A stretch of 42,243 bases of DNA from Diaphorobacter caeni (GTDB taxonomy: Bacteria > Pseudomonadota > Gammaproteobacteria > Burkholderiales > Burkholderiaceae_C): positions 1 through 42,243 of the forward strand of contig NZ_JADKYZ010000017.1 of assembly GCF_015354245.1 (NCBI RefSeq), given 5' to 3'. Both the position numbers and the translations under genes were made by a program. Below the pieces are notes generated by a model that was not told the DNA's origin, did no database searches, and worked only from the letters and a program-made list of their open reading frames with translations. Shown one piece after another: positions 36,633 through 42,243 of the stretch. How positions within the stretch are numbered: position 1 is the first letter of the stretch; the number at the start of each line of letters is the position of its first letter.

Positions 36633-37319
36633 GTGAGCAAGGCAAAGAGCAAAAACTGCCGCGTATTTGTAGTGGCAAATCCGAAGGGCGGCGTTGGCAA
36701 AACAACGCTGCTAGTGAACATGGCCGCCATGCGTCAAGCGCGTGGTGGCAACGTCATCATCATCGATACCGACAAGCAGGGAACTGCGAGCAAGTGGGCT
36801 GAGCGCCGCAACCGGCACCCTGAACTTGAAGGAACGGTGCAGTGTATTCAAGCGTTCAACGAGCTCGTTGCAACGACCGTCAAGGGCTTCAGGGCTACTT
36901 ACAGCGACATCTTCATCGACACCGCTGGTCGCGACTCGGCAGATCTGCGCCGCTCGTGGGGCATGGCTGATGATGTGTTGATTCCAATGAGCTTGTCGCT
37001 CTTTGATCTTGAGCACATTGCAGACCTGCATGAAACCTATCTGCGCATGCAGGAGTTCAATCCGGACGCTAACGTGTCGATCATCCTGCGCCCGCAAACG
37101 AATCCACGGCGCGAAGAGCTGCAGCGTGCCTACGATGAAATCGCGGAGAAGACCTCCATTCCAATCGCGAACGTCCATTTTCCTGAACGCCGGATTCACT
37201 ACCGAGCTACTGACAAAGGCTGGAGCTCAGAAGAAATTGGCGGAACAGCAGATGAGACAAAACGCACGGATCCCGGCGTTACTGACATGCTGAACATTTA
37301 CGGGTACTTGTATGGTTAA
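36633..37319 (+). CDS. parA: ParA-family partition ATPase, 228 aa
   Basis: Deviant Walker A KGGVGKTT (residues 18-25), Walker A' IIIDTDKQGT, Walker B IFIDTAGRDS. Short (type Ib, no N-terminal HTH), so autoregulation would need its partner. GTG 36633 follows AAAGGG; an upstream TTG is less likely. It overlaps the next gene by 8 bp. Flanked upstream by ACGT arrays I and J, which are candidate centromere/operator sites. Confidence 0.92.
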   Translation: MSKAKSKNCRVFVVANPKGGVGKTTLLVNMAAMRQARGGNVIIIDTDKQGTASKWAERRNRHPELEGTVQCIQAFNELVATTVKGFRATYSDIFIDTAGRDSADLRRSWGMADDVLIPMSLSLFDLEHIADLHETYLRMQEFNPDANVSIILRPQTNPRREELQRAYDEIAEKTSIPIANVHFPERRIHYRATDKGWSSEEIGGTADETKRTDPGVTDMLNIYGYLYG

Positions 37320-37791
37320 AAAGAACGCTGGGCCATTCCGGCCCGCTGGTGCAGCCAAACAAACAGCGCCTGCAGCAGCGCCAATTCCAACTCCTGCGCC
37401 TGCAGCGCCAGTCGCTGCCACAACGCAATCCGTCATCAAATCAACGCCGGTCGATCAGGCCATGCGCAACATGGCCGCGAAGCCACCCGTTCAAGACTTC
37501 GAGTCATTTGTCAATGAAGCGAACGAGGCGGATCAGCGAAGCGCCGTTGTTTTGCCAGGCGGTGCGATCATTGAAGGCTATACGCCCAAGCAGCCACCAT
37601 GGGCAGAGCTTGATGCGGAGAACGCGGGCAAGGCGTTCAACCTGCTCTTGTCTGATGCCGCAAAAGAAGCACTCAACTTTCTTGTGGCAAAGAAAAGCTA
37701 CGTCAAAGCTAGGTACTGCAAGAACGTCATTGAAGCAGCAATCCTCCAAGAAGCAAACGAGCTCTGGGAAGAGAAGTACGGCAAGCGTTGA
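37312..37791 (+). CDS. Likely RHH partner of ParA, 159 aa
   Basis: Ala/Pro-rich, probably flexible N-terminal ~60 residues, then a C-terminal LSDAAKEALNFLVAKKSYVK and VIEAAILQEANELW pattern that fits a ribbon-helix-helix dimer. It overlaps parA and lies in the position of ParG/ParB in type Ib systems. It is the best candidate to read the ACGT arrays. Confidence 0.7.
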   Translation: MVKKNAGPFRPAGAAKQTAPAAAPIPTPAPAAPVAATTQSVIKSTPVDQAMRNMAAKPPVQDFESFVNEANEADQRSAVVLPGGAIIEGYTPKQPPWAELDAENAGKAFNLLLSDAAKEALNFLVAKKSYVKARYCKNVIEAAILQEANELWEEKYGKR

Positions 37792-38105
37792 TCATGCAGG
37801 ACATGTCCTATCTTGAAATGCACTTTCTTCAGGGCTCGCGAGCTCTGAAAACCGGCGTCGGTGCCAAGTGGGACAGCGACTATGAAACGCTGGCGGTCTT
37901 GGAAAGCGCAAAGATGTTTTGCGTATCCAAGACCGAGGCGGAATTCACGCTCGATCACTACGATGACGCTGGCCGGTTGCTGGAGAGCGTGCCACTCTCA
38001 CGTCGTGGGTTCGAGATCATCTCCGGTGAAGAAGCTCTGAGCGCTGCTGAGTACGTGGCCTACGACACGATGTTTTGGACGCTGCAGAAGGCAGCGGGGG
38101 CGTGA
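37788..38105 (+). CDS. Hypothetical protein, 105 aa
   Basis: Overlaps the RHH gene's stop by 4 bp, so it is the last gene of the parA operon. Alpha/beta composition (KTEAEFTLDHYDDAGRLLES), no known family. ATG at 37794 (MQDMSYLE) or ATC/ATG just upstream is the start. A partition-accessory role is only positional inference. Confidence 0.65.
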   Translation: MIMQDMSYLEMHFLQGSRALKTGVGAKWDSDYETLAVLESAKMFCVSKTEAEFTLDHYDDAGRLLESVPLSRRGFEIISGEEALSAAEYVAYDTMFWTLQKAAGA

Positions 38106-38117
38106 GTGGCTGACCAA

Positions 38118-38888
38118 TCAGTTTATCGGCGATCCAAATTTTGCATTCGCGAGTGCCCGTGAGACAGTCGTGAACATGTGGCCCAAATACTCGCTTGCGG
38201 ATTCGAACTTCAGAGGATCAACGGATCCATCAAAATGAAATTGAATCTCGACACTCTCCACCAAGTCCTTCGATCCATGCTCGTCAATTGAGGCTTGTAT
38301 CGCTGCATCAGCAATCGCAGTGAAAGCATCCAAAGGGTTCTCTGGATTGATGGCTTCACTACAGCAGTTTTCAAGAGGCCAAATCTCTACAGTCAGTCCA
38401 TCGCCTGACTGCGGAAAATCAGCACTGGTCACCTCTAGGTACCGCTGGATGCAATACAGCTCATTCCCACCATGGACAGTCAGAGATAGTTGCAGGGAAG
38501 GTTCAGCTTGAAAGCCACCGCCGCCTGGATAGTGGAATTCACCAAAAATAGCGAGCGACATCCGGAATGAAGGCCATCTTGCAATTGCACGTTGGATGAT
38601 CTGCGGCCTACCTGTTGACGCATCGATTTCCGTGGTATCCGCAAGAAGCATTTCCGCAATGTTGTTGGGAAAACCGCCTTGTTCCCAAAGCCGATCTACA
38701 CCCCACATCCAGCGATCGCCTTCATGCAAGTCACCCAAGAGCACTTCGTGAAACCCTGCTGTTGCACCTGTGAACTCATCGGCAGCAGCAGCTCGAAAAG
38801 CATCCGCTGTTGCGGGCTGCATAGCTCCAATATCTCGCCCCTTCAGGCGGCGAAGCAATGTAATGATGGATTGTGTCGATGGATGCAT
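38118..38888 (-). CDS. Hypothetical protein, 256 aa
   Basis: Unrecognised soluble protein, rich in acidic and aromatic residues (PLENCCSEAINPENPLDAFT). It lies between the recombinase gene and the parA operon, convergent with the latter. Function unknown. Confidence 0.7.
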   Translation of the reverse strand: MHPSTQSIITLLRRLKGRDIGAMQPATADAFRAAAADEFTGATAGFHEVLLGDLHEGDRWMWGVDRLWEQGGFPNNIAEMLLADTTEIDASTGRPQIIQRAIARWPSFRMSLAIFGEFHYPGGGGFQAEPSLQLSLTVHGGNELYCIQRYLEVTSADFPQSGDGLTVEIWPLENCCSEAINPENPLDAFTAIADAAIQASIDEHGSKDLVESVEIQFHFDGSVDPLKFESASEYLGHMFTTVSRALANAKFGSPIN

Positions 38889-38901
38889 TGATTGTTGTTG
38901 G

Positions 38902-40053
38902 CTAGAAAACCTTACTCAGGATACCCGCCATTTTCGCCTTGTCCTTGTGGTCGTAGTTTGCCGTCACAGTCAGGCTTGAATGCGTTGCTTGAGCTTGCAC
39001 GTACCGAGGATCAATTCCGGCCTCAAGGGCGTGCGTGATCGCTGTGTGGCGAAAGGTGTGGGGTGTGGCTGCACGGATCCTGGCGCTCATGACAGGATCC
39101 TCAACACCATCAGCAACCAGCTCTGCGAACTCTGTCACAACGTTGTAGACGGTCTGGTCTGTCATGGGCTTGACACTGCCGCCAAGCGCCTGAAAAACCG
39201 GCCTACGGTCGTCTGCAGCGGGAAGATCCGTCATGCCAAGCGATCGCCGGTAAGTGATCAGCTCGTTGATCAGATGGTCAGTGACAACGATGTACTCATC
39301 ACCACCGCCTTTTGTGCGAATTTTCACGCGCCAGTGCCCCGACATTCGCTCGAAATCACGCATGCTCAGTGCGGCAAATGCACTACGCCGGATCCACGAT
39401 CGGTAAAGCACTGCGATGACCCACCGTATTCGGTGGTACCGAGCAAGCTCGCGCTTGGTGTCACGCGGCATCACCTCGATCGCAGCGAGTACTTCATCCA
39501 TTTCAGCAGCAGTCAGCGCCTTTCCTTCGTAATTCGGTGACGACTTCTTGCTTGGCAGATTCACAAGGCGCAGCGGGTTGATTTTGATGATCGGATTACC
39601 CTGCACCAGCACGTTGCGCATAGCCTCGAACATTCGATGCAATACCCTCACCGCCAGCCGAACGCTTGACCACGCGAGCGGTCCATCGATCGGCTGCTCT
39701 TTGAGCTGCATGAGATCCAAGACATGCTGGTCGAGAGGGAAGGGCGATCGAAGGTAGGCGACGAAGCGATTGGCGTCGTCCAGGCTGCAGTCGGCCAACT
39801 GCCGACGACTGAGCCCTTTGGTGTGATTGAGGAAGGCGAGCAGTCGACGCGATTCGCGCACGGCCTGCCGCCGTGTGTGCGGCGAACGCTGAGCGTAGGA
39901 TCCAAGCCAAATTCTCAGCAAACGGGCATCATCCGATGGATCCTCAACAGGCGAAACCGCCGTGTGGGCCAAAGATGCGGCATGCACGAGCGAAGCTGAC
40001 CGAATGAAGTCAGCATCGTCGTCGGAGAATGACTGGTTGTTCAAGGACGTCAT
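38902..40053 (-). CDS. Tyrosine recombinase (XerC/D-like), 383 aa
   Basis: N-terminal SAM-like core-binding domain (SPHTRRQAVRESRRLLAFLN) and a C-terminal catalytic domain with the Arg of YRSWIRRSAF, HTFRHTA (HxxR), ATHSSLT and the nucleophile Tyr of ANYDHKDK. All catalytic residues look intact, unlike the 24748-25407 protein. Probable role: resolving plasmid multimers or integrating a mobile unit; no core site identified. Confidence 0.88.
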   Translation of the reverse strand: MTSLNNQSFSDDDADFIRSASLVHAASLAHTAVSPVEDPSDDARLLRIWLGSYAQRSPHTRRQAVRESRRLLAFLNHTKGLSRRQLADCSLDDANRFVAYLRSPFPLDQHVLDLMQLKEQPIDGPLAWSSVRLAVRVLHRMFEAMRNVLVQGNPIIKINPLRLVNLPSKKSSPNYEGKALTAAEMDEVLAAIEVMPRDTKRELARYHRIRWVIAVLYRSWIRRSAFAALSMRDFERMSGHWRVKIRTKGGGDEYIVVTDHLINELITYRRSLGMTDLPAADDRRPVFQALGGSVKPMTDQTVYNVVTEFAELVADGVEDPVMSARIRAATPHTFRHTAITHALEAGIDPRYVQAQATHSSLTVTANYDHKDKAKMAGILSKVF

Positions 40054-40065
40054 GCGGCAAGGGAA

Positions 40066-40479
40066 CTAGAGGGGGAACTTATTTGCGTTTTCGCACGCCG
40101 CCTTTAGAGTCGCATACAGGCCAAGCGCCTCTGAAAGCGCCATTTCCATGATCCGCATCTCTTGAGTGACATAGGTGTCGCCTTGAAGATTTCTTGCCTC
40201 TACAACACGCTTCGCCAAGTCATGCTCAAGCAGAGCAATACGCGTGTACTTCTCTGCTAACGCCAATCGTTCAACAGTACTTAGATGGCGATCAGCTTCC
40301 GTCTTTGACCGTTCAGCGGCATAAAACCCAAACGCATGCACAGCTATTTCTGATGCTGCGTTTCGGACTAATTGCCCTTGGACTTTGAACCATGCGATCG
40401 TTGAATCAGGACTAGAACCAAGTCCCCTGAACACTTCATTTGTCTGAGCGGAAGGCAGGCTGGATGAATTGCTTTGCAT
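40066..40479 (-). CDS. Hypothetical helical protein, 137 aa
   Basis: Helix-rich (AAERSKTEADRHLSTVERLA), no known family. ATG 40479 has AAAGGGAG. It follows the interrupted membrane-protein gene by about 20 bp and was presumably co-transcribed with it before the IS insertion. Confidence 0.7.
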   Translation of the reverse strand: MQSNSSSLPSAQTNEVFRGLGSSPDSTIAWFKVQGQLVRNAASEIAVHAFGFYAAERSKTEADRHLSTVERLALAEKYTRIALLEHDLAKRVVEARNLQGDTYVTQEMRIMEMALSEALGLYATLKAACENANKFPL

Positions 40480-40502
40480 GTTTACTCCCTTTGGTTGAAA
40501 AG

Positions 40503-40530
40503 TCAGTGAAGGTAGTACCAGATACCACCA
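40503..40530 (-). pseudogene. 3' end of the IS-interrupted membrane-protein gene
   Basis: After the IS and its 3-bp target copy, the frame continues in phase, GIWYYLH and stop. Removing the IS and one TGG copy restores SFTYGGIWYYLH. Confidence 0.7.
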
Positions 40531-40569
40531 TGAACCGCCCCGGGATTCGTGGAGGCTGTTTGGTTTAAG

Positions 40570-41801
<1,232 letters not shown>

Positions 41802-41851
41802 AGCTCAATCCTCTCAGAGAAAAGAGCCTCCTCAAAAGCCGGGGCGGTTCA

Positions 41852-42116
41852 CCATAGGTGAAAGATGCAGCGATGAGGCCCACATAGACGCGGCCCATCC
41901 TCGTGCTGACGAAGCCATTTTTGGCGTGATGGAAGGTCACTGCCAACACCAGCAATGCCATCAGAAAGTAGACGATACCCAGCGCCCGAGCTCCTTCAAG
42001 GGGACCGAGCGATCGAGTCAAAGCGACCACTGCCAGGTGGACAAGACCGACCGACATAGAAGTACAGCCAAGCAGCCACTGATAGATTCGCCAGTTTCTG
42101 CTTTTTGACGATAAAG
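41852..42116 (-). pseudogene. 5'-truncated membrane-protein gene cut by two elements
   Basis: Open frame SRNWRIYQWLLGCTSMSVGL, followed by two to three hydrophobic helices, interrupted at the 3' side by the IS3-family element (after ASFTYG). On the 5' side it runs into the IS1071-like end at 42117. An ATG at 42057 could restart translation but the reading frame opens earlier. Original function unknown. Confidence 0.7.
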
Positions 42117-42243
42117 GGGGTCTCCTCGTTTTCAGTGCAATAAGTGACGGTACGCAAAGCTAGCACTGGCGCGGGGGTGGTCTGGGTAGACCGTTGATTT
42201 CATTGACTTTCCTGTTCGCTTTGTAAACGGGTATGGTGGCCTC
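42117..42243. mobile_element. Terminal inverted repeat of an IS1071-like element, partial
   Basis: Begins GGGGTCTCCTCG at 42117 and mirrors 1-127 with about 6 mismatches in 106 bp. The element body continues beyond the window to the right. Five-base flanks at the two ends (GACTT at 128 and TAAAG at 42112) do not match, so the two ends are not a simple single insertion. Confidence 0.8.

Overview
The window looks like a plasmid (or large mobile-element) segment from a beta-proteobacterium, probably Burkholderiales/Comamonadaceae. That host guess rests on IS1071-type ends at both borders, moderately high GC, and accessory content: umuC, two partition-type loci, tyrosine recombinases, a toxin-antitoxin pair and dozens of tiny unrecognised genes. 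No replication initiator, relaxase or conjugation gene is recognisable, so the window is probably not a whole replicon. The first and last 127 bases are inverted copies of the same Tn3-family (IS1071-like) terminal repeat. Both stop exactly 127 bases in, which looks like an assembly break inside a repeated element.

Layout. 1-1458: IS1071 end and an orphan umuC. 1459-5770: leftward genes, three of them (2329, 3499, 4148) built as cassettes with a near-identical 5' leader and most with a near-identical terminator hairpin. 5785-25407: a dense leftward array of about 50 small genes, mostly 40-150 codons, often sharing a stereotyped AGGAAAG ribosome-binding site. Recognisable members are a DUF1643 protein, a VapD-like ribonuclease, several Zn-ribbon proteins, a degenerate tyrosine recombinase, and two paralogous 78-aa HTH-like putative repressors. 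Each repressor sits beside a promoter whose spacer is filled by a perfect palindrome. 25850-32323: more leader/terminator cassettes, ending in a HigB/HigA-like toxin-antitoxin pair. 32400-33821: regulatory repeats, a coiled-coil protein gene and the upstream region of a ParM operon. 33822-38105 (rightward): an actin-like ParM, a ParR-like RHH protein, a ParB-like protein, a ParA ATPase and its likely RHH partner. 38118-42243 (leftward): a hypothetical gene, a XerC/D-like recombinase, a small gene, and a membrane-protein gene split by a complete IS3-family element and cut at its 5' end by the IS1071-like element.

The most striking unexplained structure is a set of ten intergenic arrays, about 100 units in all, of a strictly 10-bp periodic repeat with an ACGT core (consensus about GACGTCAATT). 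Two arrays flank the parA promoter region. The others lie upstream of leftward genes, usually just before a conserved GCGCAAC(A/C)GATGA element and its hairpin leader. The geometry suggests a helically phased binding array for a plasmid-coded DNA-binding protein, possibly the RHH partner of ParA. If so, the protein would link plasmid partition to a plasmid-wide regulon. Two G-rich segments with quadruplex-forming runs lie beside these arrays.
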